Shown in pieces: positions 1 through 5,650 of a stretch of 16,458 nt of DNA. Source of the stretch: an uncultured Clostridia bacterium. Lineage in GTDB: Bacteria > Bacillota > Clostridia > Christensenellales > UBA1242. The number at the start of each line of letters is the position of its first letter. Positions within the stretch are counted from its first letter, which is position 1. The notes under the pieces are model-generated. The model made no database searches, had not been told where the DNA came from, and saw only the letters and a list, made by a program, of their open reading frames with translations. The stretch lies in assembly GCA_947384015.1 (NCBI GenBank), contig CANDFN010000012.1:1-16458 (forward strand). Reading direction: 5' to 3'. The translations under genes and the position numbers were made by a program.

Positions 1-737
1 TGGATGCTGGTGTTCCAATCTCCGCTCCGGTTGCAGGTGTTGCAATGGGTCTTATGAAAGATAAAGATAGCAACAAGGTTGCAGTTTTAACAGATATTCA
101 AGGCTTAGAAGATTTCTTTGGAGATATGGACTTTAAAGTTGCAGGAACAGAAAAAGGTATTACTGCAATTCAAATGGACATTAAAATTCATGGCATTGAT
201 AAGAAAATTCTTACCACAGCTTTGGAACAAGCTCGTCTTGGTAGATTAGAAATTTTAAAACTTATGAGCAAAACAATAAAAGCTCCAAGAAAAACATTAT
301 CTAAATATGCACCTAAAATTATTACATTTAAAATTGACCCAGAAAAAATTCGTGATGTAATTGGCTCAGGCGGTAAAGTTATTAACCAAATTATTGCACA
401 AACTGGCGTTAAAATTGACATAGACGATGATGGTAGTGTGTTTGTAAGTTCTACAGATGCAGACAAATTGCAAGAAGCAAAAACTATCATTACAACAATT
501 GCTACAGATTTTGAATTGAATTGCGAATACACTGGCACAGTTACAAGAACAACAGCCTTTGGTGCTTTTGTAGAAGTTGCTCCAGGTAAAGAAGCTATGA
601 TTCACATCTCTAAACTTGCAAAAGAACGTGTGGAAAAAGTTGAAGATGTTGTAAAAATTGGAGATAAAGTTTTAGTAAAAACTATTAAGATTGACGACCA
701 CGGCAGAGTAGATTTAAAATTAATTAAAAAATTATAA
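1..737 (+). CDS. pnp: Polyribonucleotide nucleotidyltransferase (PNPase), C-terminal part
   Basis: This is the 3' end of the PNPase gene. The reading frame is open from base 3 and begins before the window, so the first ATG (45) is internal. PNPase is the phosphorolytic 3'-to-5' exoribonuclease of bacterial mRNA decay and acts as a trimer in the cytoplasm. Three parts are visible in order. First is the end of the second RNase PH-like core domain (DAGVPISAP, then DIQGLEDFFGDMDFKVAGT and a GITAIQMDIK strand). Next is a KH domain with its GSGG loop (IRDVIGSGGKVINQII). Last is an S1 RNA-binding domain (YTGTVTRTTAFGAFVEV to the end). It ends soon after the S1 domain, which is normal, and a strong terminator follows 4 bases after the stop. 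It converges with rpsO instead of following it, which is unusual. Identification is very secure. Confidence 0.97.
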   Translation, partial: DAGVPISAPVAGVAMGLMKDKDSNKVAVLTDIQGLEDFFGDMDFKVAGTEKGITAIQMDIKIHGIDKKILTTALEQARLGRLEILKLMSKTIKAPRKTLSKYAPKIITFKIDPEKIRDVIGSGGKVINQIIAQTGVKIDIDDDGSVFVSSTDADKLQEAKTIITTIATDFELNCEYTGTVTRTTAFGAFVEVAPGKEAMIHISKLAKERVEKVEDVVKIGDKVLVKTIKIDDHGRVDLKLIKKL

Positions 738-741
738 AAAT

Positions 742-771
742 AAAAACTCAACTTAAAAAGTTGAGTTTTTT
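742..771 (+). terminator. Rho-independent terminator of pnp
   Basis: A perfect 13-bp stem (742-754 pairing with 758-770; core ACTCAACTT / AAGTTGAGT) has a 3-base loop, and its 3' arm ends in a run of T. It begins 5 bases after the pnp stop codon. The stretch from here to 925 is almost pure A/T and I see no gene in it. Confidence 0.9.
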
Positions 772-925
772 AATAATTAAATAAAATGAATATTAAAATA
801 AACTATTTATTAGATTTTTTATAAGATTTTTATTTAAAATAATTAATAAAAAATAATTTTATTAACATTAAAAATAAATAAACTAATTTATTAATTGGTA
901 AAAATAAAAAATTTAAGTTTAATTA

Positions 926-956
926 AAATAAAAAACTGCATTTTAATTGCAGTTTT
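926..956 (-). terminator. Rho-independent terminator of the orphan minus-strand gene
   Basis: Read on the minus strand, AAAACTGCA (956-948) pairs with TGCAGTTTT (940-932) around a 7-base loop and runs into TTTTTATTTT. It starts only 3 bases past the TAA stop of the upstream gene. Confidence 0.8.
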
Positions 957-959
957 AAT

Positions 960-1637
960 TTACATATGTTCAAAAGTATATATTGCATTTTTTAATTTTT
1001 TAAGTGAAGTGTCGGTAATGGTTTCTGTTCCATTTGGGCAACGAGATACAACTTGCATTGCGGTGTTTGCTAAAGTTATTAAATTTTTGCTTTCTGTTTG
1101 CGCTATTGCCCAGTTCTTTTCAAACACATCCGCCATAGCATTACCTGCTCTAGATAAAAAGTTTACACGGCAATCATCCTTACAAGCTGCACTAAAGATG
1201 CGTTTTGTGCCAATGGCTTGCAATTCCTTATAACTTGCTGTAACTTCTTCTACAAGGCTTTTTAAAGCGTCTGCATTAGCTGCTAATGGGTTTAATTGAT
1301 TATTTAACATTTCCAGTTGCTTAATAACTTCATTAAAGTTAGAAGAAATAAAGTTTAATTTATTTTTTAATTTATCATCAAAACGTTGATTAGATAAATT
1401 ATCAACAACTTCTGCTAAAGTAGTAGAGTAGTTTTCTACACTTGTATTTAATTTATTAGTATTTAGGTTAGTGCCAGCAGAAGAACTTTGATTTTCCCTT
1501 AATGAAATAAATTGTTTAGATGCTTCATAAATAGCAAAAAGGTGTGCATAAAAATCCAACCCCACAGAATTATTTAATGTGGATAAAAAGGTGGTATTAT
1601 AATATTTTCTATTATATTTAATATAATTTTTTTGCAC
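960..1637 (-). CDS. Hypothetical protein, mostly helical, GTG start
   Basis: I do not recognise this 225-residue protein. The start is a GTG at 1637-1635, preceded by an AAGGGG Shine-Dalgarno at good spacing and a promoter just upstream (1658-1686). No better ATG lies in frame. The product has no signal peptide or membrane segment. Residues ~60-135 look helical and possibly coiled-coil, rich in Leu, Asn and Lys with heptad-like spacing. A second helical part (~140-225) holds three cysteines (CKDDC near 150-155 and RCPNG near 200), which could bind a metal or form a disulfide; that is speculative. It stands alone between convergent pnp and rpsO with its own promoter and terminator, so it is expressed independently of both. 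Its open length, SD, promoter and terminator together make it a real gene, but no function can be assigned. Confidence 0.8.
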   Translation of the reverse strand: MQKNYIKYNRKYYNTTFLSTLNNSVGLDFYAHLFAIYEASKQFISLRENQSSSAGTNLNTNKLNTSVENYSTTLAEVVDNLSNQRFDDKLKNKLNFISSNFNEVIKQLEMLNNQLNPLAANADALKSLVEEVTASYKELQAIGTKRIFSAACKDDCRVNFLSRAGNAMADVFEKNWAIAQTESKNLITLANTAMQVVSRCPNGTETITDTSLKKLKNAIYTFEHM

Positions 1638-1657
1638 AATTTCCCCTTAATAATATT

Positions 1658-1686
1658 ATTATATCAATATTTTATTTTTTTTACAA
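1658..1686 (-). promoter_or_regulatory. SigA-type promoter of the 960-1637 gene
   Basis: On the minus strand, TTGTAA (1686-1681), a 17-base spacer and a perfect TATAAT (1663-1658) lie 20 bases before the GTG start. The predicted leader is about 14 bases and includes the AAGGGG Shine-Dalgarno. Confidence 0.65.
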
Positions 1687-1740
1687 ATGTTTTATATATT
1701 TTATTTAATAAAAAATAAATATAAAAATAATTTTTAATAA

Positions 1741-1796
1741 TTAAAAAATAAATTAAATATTAAAAATAAATTAAATATTAAAAATAAATTAAATAA
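1741..1796. repeat. A/T-only tandem repeat, 18-bp unit, three copies
   Basis: The unit TTAAAAATAAATTAAATA occurs in exact copies at 1761-1778 and 1779-1796 and with one extra A at 1741-1759. It contains no G or C and lies between the orphan gene and the rpsO terminator. The flanks (1685-1740, 1797-1810) are similar A/T-rich sequence without exact periodicity. It could be a bent or easily melted spacer or simple slippage; nothing shows a specific role. Confidence 0.85.
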
Positions 1797-1805
1797 TTAA
1801 TAAAA

Positions 1806-1833
1806 AATAAAAAAACGGCAATTTGCCGTTTTT
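1806..1833 (-). terminator. Rho-independent terminator of rpsO
   Basis: A perfect 10-bp stem (AAAAACGGCA at 1811-1820 pairing with TGCCGTTTTT at 1824-1833) has a 3-base loop. On the minus strand it runs into a T-rich tail. It begins directly after the rpsO stop codon. Confidence 0.9.
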
Positions 1834-1834
1834 A

Positions 1835-2095
1835 TTAACCTCTTAAACCAAGTTTTTGTTTAATTGCACGTGCACGTTCAATATCAATTTTAGCAAGGTA
1901 ATTTAAAAGTTTTTTGCGTGTTGATACCATTTTGTTAAGCCCGCGTGTAGAGTGAAGGTCTTGTTTATTGTTTTTTAAATGTTCGGTAAGGTTGTTAATA
2001 CGTGCGCTAAGTAGGGCAATTTGCACTTCAATAGAGCCGGTATCTTTTTCGTCTTTACCATAGTTTTTAACAATGTCTGCCTTATTAATTTTCAT
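1835..2095 (-). CDS. rpsO: 30S ribosomal protein S15
   Basis: This 86-residue protein matches S15 along its whole length (family usually 88-89 residues). S15 binds the central three-way junction of 16S rRNA early in 30S assembly. Diagnostic segments are DTGSIEVQIALLSARINNLTEHL, the DLHSTRGL motif (H and S contact rRNA) and the MVSTRKKLLNYL helix. The ATG at 2095 follows an AGGAG Shine-Dalgarno at good spacing. It has its own strong promoter and a structured leader, and a terminator follows at once, so it is monocistronic. It is not followed by pnp; the two genes converge across a third gene. Confidence 0.98.
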   Translation of the reverse strand: MKINKADIVKNYGKDEKDTGSIEVQIALLSARINNLTEHLKNNKQDLHSTRGLNKMVSTRKKLLNYLAKIDIERARAIKQKLGLRG

Positions 2096-2170
2096 AATTC
2101 TCTCCTTTTATATATTCGCCATAAACAAAAGTTGCCGTTGAGAGATGCGATCAACCTTTGCCTAGGTATG
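2096..2170 (-). promoter_or_regulatory. Structured 5' leader of rpsO, candidate S15 autoregulatory element
   Basis: The leader between the promoter and start codon is about 75 bases. On the RNA strand, UCAAC or CAAC in the 3' part can pair in two exclusive ways with the same GGUUGA: a small hairpin (GUUGA, plus-strand 2151-2155, with UCAAC, 2137-2141), or a longer helix (CAAAGGUUG, 2160-2152, with CAACUUUUG, 2134-2126, one mismatch). S15 is known to repress its own mRNA through leader structures in several phyla. That this leader does so is inferred from position and foldability, not from a recognised consensus. Confidence 0.4.
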
Positions 2171-2175
2171 TCTTT

Positions 2176-2204
2176 ATTTTAGCATGCTTGCTAATATTTG
2201 TCAA
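2176..2204 (-). promoter_or_regulatory. Strong SigA-type promoter of rpsO
   Basis: On the minus strand a perfect TTGACA (2204-2199), a 17-base spacer and TAAAAT (2181-2176) are present. The spacer also carries an inverted repeat, TTAGCA-AGCA-TGCTAA, overlapping the first bases of the -10. This could be an operator or chance. Confidence 0.8.
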
Positions 2205-2215
2205 TACTTTTTACA

Positions 2216-2243
2216 CATAAAAACGCTAGCTTTACGCAAAATA
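2216..2243 (+). promoter_or_regulatory. Possible SigF/SigG-like promoter of spoIVB
   Basis: No SigA-type promoter is visible before spoIVB. CATAA (2216-2220), a 16-base spacer and CAAAATA (2237-2243) loosely resemble forespore sigma factor sites (-35 ending in ATA, -10 of the CAnAnTA type). spoIVB is under such control in Bacillus subtilis, which motivates the reading. The match is weak and rests on context. Confidence 0.25.
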
Positions 2244-2250
2244 GCAAAGT

Positions 2251-3471
2251 ATGAAAAAGATTATTATAACTTTATGCATAAGTTTGTTTGTGCTGGTTTG
2301 CACAGCTTTTATGTTGCCAAATATAAAAAAGGTTAACGAGTTACCAGATGAAATGGTGGTAACTTTTGAGGATGTTGAGCAAGCAAATACAAACGAGGAG
2401 TATTCGCCGTTCATTAATTTAAGTTTGCCCAAAAATATAGATGTTGCAACAAATGGCGAGATTACGGATACGACGCTTACTTTTAAATTGTTTGGATTTA
2501 TTCCAATAAAGCGTGTTAATGTTAGGTTGTTAACGGACACAGATGTTTATTTGGGTGGAGAAACTGTAGGTTTTAACCTTTTTAGCGAAGGAGTTATTTG
2601 TGTTGGTAGTAACAACGTAGTTGGTCGGGACGGGGTTCATCAACCCATAAAACAGAGTGGAATTGAAGAAGGCGATGCAATTTTAAAAATTGAAGGTATT
2701 GAAATAGATTCCATTCAAGATATAGATACAATAATAAATCTACCAACTTTTGCGGGGAAAGAACTTACCGTAACAATAAGAAGAAATAATGTGGAATTAG
2801 AAAAAAAGATTACACCGGTTTTTGATGTTTTAAGTCAAAAATATAAACTTGGTTTATGGGTAAGAAATAGTGCAAGCGGTGTTGGCACACTTACATATGT
2901 AAAGCAAAGCGACTTTAGGTTTGGTGCAGTTGGGCATCCATTGATTGATGAAAGTTACGGCGAGAATTTTTTGGTAGACACAGGCAAAATTTATAAATGT
3001 AGACTGTTAGGTATAAAGAAAGGAGAAAAAAATAATCCTGGTGAAATTCGCTCTACAATTAATCTTAGTGATGACTCTTTAGGTGTTGCAGATACCAATT
3101 GTGATTATGGTGTTTATGGGAATATATTAAATAAGGGTGTTCTAAATGCTAAAAAAACTGCAACATTAGGTGGCAGACTTTCGGTAAAACCTGGCAAGGC
3201 AAAAATTTTTTGCGCAGTAGACGGCGAGGGGGTTAAGGCTTATGATGTAAATATTGTAAAAGCCAATAAGCAAAATGTGGCTAGTGATAAAAGCATGATT
3301 ATAAAGGTTACAGATAAGGAACTTTTGGCAAAAACAGGCGGTATTATACAGGGCATGAGTGGTAGCCCAATTGTGCAAAATGGCAAGTTGGTGGGGGCGG
3401 TAACTCATGTTATGGTGCAAGACCCAACCCGTGGTTATGGTGTGTATATAGACTGGATGATAGATAATTAA
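2251..3471 (+). CDS. spoIVB: SpoIVB-type serine peptidase (family S55)
   Basis: This 406-residue protein matches SpoIVB, the forespore signalling protease that crosses the inner forespore membrane and triggers processing of pro-SigK. In order it has an N-terminal membrane anchor (~4-22), a spacer, a PDZ domain (~105-190, with SGIEEGDAILKIEG) and the S55 protease domain. The catalytic triad can be placed: His229 in GAVGHP, Asp355 in KVTDKELL and Ser370 in GGIIQGMSGSPI, the last two 15 residues apart as in B. subtilis. The C-terminal GAVTHVMVQDP and GYGVYIDWM are also characteristic. Usual family length is about 425. The ATG at 2251 has no clear Shine-Dalgarno; no better start exists because the membrane anchor begins here. 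It is transcribed away from rpsO and ends at a bidirectional terminator. It points to a sporulating or recently sporulating host. Confidence 0.95.
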   Translation: MKKIIITLCISLFVLVCTAFMLPNIKKVNELPDEMVVTFEDVEQANTNEEYSPFINLSLPKNIDVATNGEITDTTLTFKLFGFIPIKRVNVRLLTDTDVYLGGETVGFNLFSEGVICVGSNNVVGRDGVHQPIKQSGIEEGDAILKIEGIEIDSIQDIDTIINLPTFAGKELTVTIRRNNVELEKKITPVFDVLSQKYKLGLWVRNSASGVGTLTYVKQSDFRFGAVGHPLIDESYGENFLVDTGKIYKCRLLGIKKGEKNNPGEIRSTINLSDDSLGVADTNCDYGVYGNILNKGVLNAKKTATLGGRLSVKPGKAKIFCAVDGEGVKAYDVNIVKANKQNVASDKSMIIKVTDKELLAKTGGIIQGMSGSPIVQNGKLVGAVTHVMVQDPTRGYGVYIDWMIDN

Positions 3472-3540
3472 AACAAATTGATGATATTCCATAAAATATG
3501 AGTGTAAATAAATTGGCAGTTTGTGTAATAAGGATAATGA

Positions 3541-3567
3541 AAAAGAGCAGAATTTTGCTCTTTTTTA
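3541..3567. terminator. Bidirectional terminator between spoIVB and the S66 peptidase gene
   Basis: AAAAAGAGCA (3541-3550) pairs with TGCTCTTTTT (about 3557-3566) around a 6-base loop. A-run and T-run flanks suit termination on both strands, serving the two convergent genes. Confidence 0.88.
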
Positions 3568-3573
3568 TTTTAT

Positions 3574-4617
3574 CTATTTAGTTGCTTTTTCTAGTAAGGT
3601 TAAAGTTTTATTATCGCAATTTAATTCATATTTTAAACCGAGAGGGAACACCCCAATAGGCTCGGCATGACCAACATTTACATTATATATAATTGGTAAA
3701 TTTGTGTGTTTACCTTCTTCAATAATAACCTTTTTAAAGCATTGTTTATATTCTTCAATTTTATCGTCAATTGGGTATTTGCCTATTACAATCCCTTTTA
3801 TTACATTAAATATGCCTTGCGCTTCTAGGTTACGCAAAATCCATTCAATAAGAACAAGAGGGATGTCCTCATCATCAGAATTCTCTAATAAAAGAATTTT
3901 ACCCTTCCATTCCTCATAAGTAGGCCATAAAGGTGTGCCCATAAGATATACAAAGGTTTCTATACAACCTCCAAGAAGTTCACCTTTTACTTTGCCTTTA
4001 CCACTAATAATTTCATAGCCACGTTTGTTAGGGTAAAATTTCCTTGCTGTGTGAATGTTTGCTTCTCCCCATCTAACGATGTCTTTTTTAAAGCTTTCTG
4101 TTTTGCTTGGTTTAATTTCTAAATTAGATTTTGGCTCAAACAATGTATTTATAATAGATTCTTTTGTGTAGTTGTTAATTTTAACATATTCGCTAAAATT
4201 GTTCATAACACTTGCTCCATAATAAGAAGCAAGTCCTGCTTTGTGCATCATAAAATGATTTACTGTTGTGTCTGAAAATCCAGTAAAAATTTTAGGGTTG
4301 TTTTTTATAACCTCAAAATCTATATAAGGTAACAATCTGATGGTATCGTCCCCGCCAATAGCGTTAAAAATTGCTTTAATAGATTTATCTTTAAAAGCTT
4401 CCATTAAATCACTTGCACGTGCCTCGGGGTGTTGATATAAGTATTCTACACCTTTTAAGGCATTAGGCATAACAACAACTTCCAAGCCAAAATCTTTTTC
4501 TAATCTTTCCTTGGCGATATTTAGTTTATGAATTGCCCAACTTTCACCAAGTAGTCCTCGGCTTAAACTTACTATGGCAACTCTGTCTCCTTTTTTTAGA
4601 TGTTTTGGTTTTATCAT
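3574..4617 (-). CDS. S66-family peptidase (LD-carboxypeptidase / MccF-like)
   Basis: The 347-residue product matches peptidase family S66: LD-carboxypeptidases that trim the tetrapeptide of recycled peptidoglycan, and MccF-type amidases that inactivate microcin C-like peptide-nucleotides. Visible motifs are an N-terminal KPKHLKKGDRVAIVSLS strand, GGDDTIRLLP, the nucleophile Ser115 in GFSDTT, Glu245 in LLLENSDDE and His317 in NVNVGH, giving the S66 Ser-Glu-His set. The length (~345) and the bulky LLLENSDDED loop fit the MccF-like branch better than the shorter LdcA (~300). The ATG at 4617 is chosen because AAGGAGAA lies just before it and homologues start MIKPKxLKKGD. The frame stays open upstream to a TTG at 4683, but that lies before the predicted transcription start. 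There is no signal peptide, so it is cytoplasmic. Whether it serves wall recycling or drug resistance cannot be told from sequence. Confidence 0.9.
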   Translation of the reverse strand: MIKPKHLKKGDRVAIVSLSRGLLGESWAIHKLNIAKERLEKDFGLEVVVMPNALKGVEYLYQHPEARASDLMEAFKDKSIKAIFNAIGGDDTIRLLPYIDFEVIKNNPKIFTGFSDTTVNHFMMHKAGLASYYGASVMNNFSEYVKINNYTKESIINTLFEPKSNLEIKPSKTESFKKDIVRWGEANIHTARKFYPNKRGYEIISGKGKVKGELLGGCIETFVYLMGTPLWPTYEEWKGKILLLENSDDEDIPLVLIEWILRNLEAQGIFNVIKGIVIGKYPIDDKIEEYKQCFKKVIIEEGKHTNLPIIYNVNVGHAEPIGVFPLGLKYELNCDNKTLTLLEKATK

Positions 4618-4671
4618 AAATTCTCCTTTATGTTTAGGCGTTAGCTGAAACATATAATTACCTTTATATAA

Positions 4672-4699
4672 AGTATAACACAATTTATTTTATTTGCAA
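4672..4699 (-). promoter_or_regulatory. Promoter of the S66 peptidase gene
   Basis: On the minus strand TTGCAA (4699-4694), a 16-base spacer and TATACT (4677-4672) are present. Transcription would start near 4665, giving a leader of about 48 bases before the ATG at 4617. The -35 box is palindromic and is shared with the divergent plus-strand promoter. Confidence 0.6.
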
Positions 4700-4722
4700 A
4701 ATTAAAAAGAGTATGATATAAT
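4694..4722 (+). promoter_or_regulatory. Divergent plus-strand promoter sharing the -35 box
   Basis: TTGCAA (4694-4699), a 17-base spacer and a perfect TATAAT (4717-4722) predict a start near 4729. Nothing longer than tiny ORFs (11 codons from 4727, 8 codons from about 4752) lies between it and the tRNA. It is either an upstream tRNA promoter or it drives a short untranslated RNA. Confidence 0.5.
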
Positions 4723-4802
4723 ATTTATGCTAGCTTTTAATTTTAAGGATTATGCAAATTGAGATAGTGTTGTTGTAATTTTTAAGTTTGTTTATTTAAA
4801 GT

Positions 4803-4832
4803 TTGTTATAAATTATATAAGCAAAATATAAT
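4803..4832 (+). promoter_or_regulatory. Promoter of tRNA-Gly
   Basis: TTGTTA (4803-4808), an 18-base spacer and TATAAT (4827-4832) end 12 bases before the tRNA, so transcription would start just upstream of the mature 5' end. Confidence 0.6.
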
Positions 4833-4844
4833 AACAACATATAT

Positions 4845-4918
4845 GCGGGTGTAGTACATCGGTAGTATGCGAGCTTCCCAAGCTTGAGAGGTGGGTCCGA
4901 CTCCCATCATCCGCTCCA
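4845..4918 (+). tRNA. tRNA-Gly (anticodon CCC)
   Basis: The cloverleaf folds completely in 74 bases. The acceptor stem GCGGGTG pairs with CATCCGC (one G-U). The D-stem GTAC/GTAT encloses a 7-base loop with GG. The anticodon stem CGAGC/GCTTG encloses TTCCCAA, giving anticodon CCC at 4877-4879. The variable loop is 4 bases, and the T-stem GTGGG/CCCAT encloses TCCGACT. Discriminator T and an encoded CCA end the gene at 4918. It reads GGG glycine codons. The oddity is C at position 55 (4897), where almost all elongator tRNAs have U (pseudouridine). No strong terminator follows, only a weak AAGT-TAAC-ACTT hairpin. Confidence 0.95.
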
Positions 4919-5009
4919 ATAAGTTAACACTTGTTTTATGGTTTATAGAAATTTATTATTTTATTTATAATAGGTAAACTAAAATATAAAAAGGAGTAAA
5001 TTTAGCACA

Positions 5010-5075
5010 TTGTATAATGTAGTTGTTTCTATTATGACATCTATTTTATGGGGATTGGCAGGAGGAACTTTATGA
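5010..5075 (+). CDS. Possible short hydrophobic leader peptide, 12-21 residues
   Basis: A small frame ends TGA at 5073-5075, overlapping the ATG of the next (broken) gene as ATGA. It could start at TTG 5010, about 13 bases after AAGGAG at 4991-4996 and so too far for a good site, or at ATG 5034. The product would be largely hydrophobic (…SIMTSILWGLAGGTL). The overlap suggests translational coupling, but a peptide this short may be chance or the tail of a decayed membrane-protein gene. The remaining 4919-5009 bases are A/T-rich with no clear feature. Confidence 0.25.
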   Translation: MYNVVVSIMTSILWGLAGGTL

Positions 5076-5530
5076 TAATATTTAAAGGTGAGCTGTCGTA
5101 AAAGAACAAAAAATACATTTGGCGTAAAAATAAATTTGGAGTATTTTTTGCGGTAGTTTTTGTTGCAATACTGAGTATTATTCCAATAACTCTTTTAATG
5201 GTCTATATGCATTGGATTTTTTGTTTGGCATTTATTCCTTTGGTGTTACTGGTTGTTTTATCATTAATTCCATATAAAGATGATAAAAAATTTTTATTTC
5301 CTCTAAAAATATTGATTTATGACGGTCTTGTTATCAATGAGGGTAAAGACTTTAAATCTACTAGGAAAGTTTCTCACAGTTCAAAAATAATAGATTTTGA
5401 GGATTGTTATTATTTTCACTTTAGTTTTCCCCATAAAGATTGTAGATTTTTATGCCAAAAAGATTTAATAACAGAGGGAACTATAGAAGAATTTGAAAAC
5501 CTTTTTAAAGATAAGATCATTAAGAAGTAA
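5072..5530 (+). pseudogene. Small two-TM membrane protein, YcxB-like C-terminus, broken by an in-frame stop
   Basis: The natural start is ATG 5072, 5 bases after a strong AGGAGG (5061-5066). The frame reads MIIFKGELS and meets TAA at 5099-5101. It then continues open in the same frame for 142 codons (KNKKYIWRKNKFGVFF…) to the stop at 5528-5530. The first ATG after the stop (5198) lies inside the membrane segment and lacks a Shine-Dalgarno. The intact protein would be ~152 residues: a basic N-terminus, a hydrophobic hairpin (two TM helices, residues ~23-62, ending LIPY) and a cytoplasmic domain (ILIYDGLVINEG…DFEDCYYFHFSF…FCQKDLITEGTIEEFENLF). That domain resembles the YcxB-type bacterial PH-like fold; I base this on pattern only. 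A single substitution (for example CAA or GAA to TAA) or a sequencing error would explain the break. Confidence 0.65.
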
Positions 5531-5540
5531 CTATTCACAT

Positions 5541-5570
5541 AAAACCACAAATTTAAGTGGTTTTTATTTT
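5541..5570 (+). terminator. Rho-independent terminator after the broken membrane-protein gene
   Basis: AAAACCAC (5541-5548) pairs with GTGGTTTT (5557-5564) around an 8-base loop, followed by a long T-rich tail. It separates this gene from the enoate-reductase operon. Confidence 0.85.
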
Positions 5571-5599
5571 TTTATATTTGGCATTACAATGGCTTTTGT

Positions 5600-5628
5600 T
5601 TGACAAATTTTTTAAAATATTCTACATT
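5600..5628 (+). promoter_or_regulatory. SigA-type promoter of the enoate-reductase operon
   Basis: A perfect TTGACA (5600-5605), a 17-base spacer and TACATT (5623-5628) lie 22 bases before ATG 5651. The upstream TTG at 5600 in the same frame is therefore the -35 box and not a start codon. Confidence 0.7.
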
Positions 5629-5650
5629 AAAATTAGGTAGGAGATGTATT

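Noticed and set aside
895..1233. 112-residue plus-strand frame opposite the orphan gene
   Set aside because: It is the antisense shadow of the 960-1637 gene, begins in A/T-rich spacer, spans a terminator hairpin and lacks a ribosome site.
1741..1796. CRISPR-like reading of the tandem repeats
   Set aside because: The units are directly adjacent with no spacers and contain only A and T.
2126..2160. Metabolite riboswitch in the rpsO leader
   Set aside because: The stretch is short and matches no riboswitch consensus I know; S15 feedback is a simpler reading.
3574..4683. Longer frame of the S66 peptidase gene beginning with TTG at 4683
   Set aside because: The TTG lies upstream of the predicted transcription start (~4665) and has no Shine-Dalgarno. 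ATG 4617 follows AAGGAGAA and matches the family N-terminus.
5600..5650. N-terminal extension of the flavoenzyme starting at TTG 5600
   Set aside because: TTGACA at 5600-5605 is the -35 box of its promoter, and the leader bases would be translated before transcription starts. ATG 5651 has a proper ribosome site.
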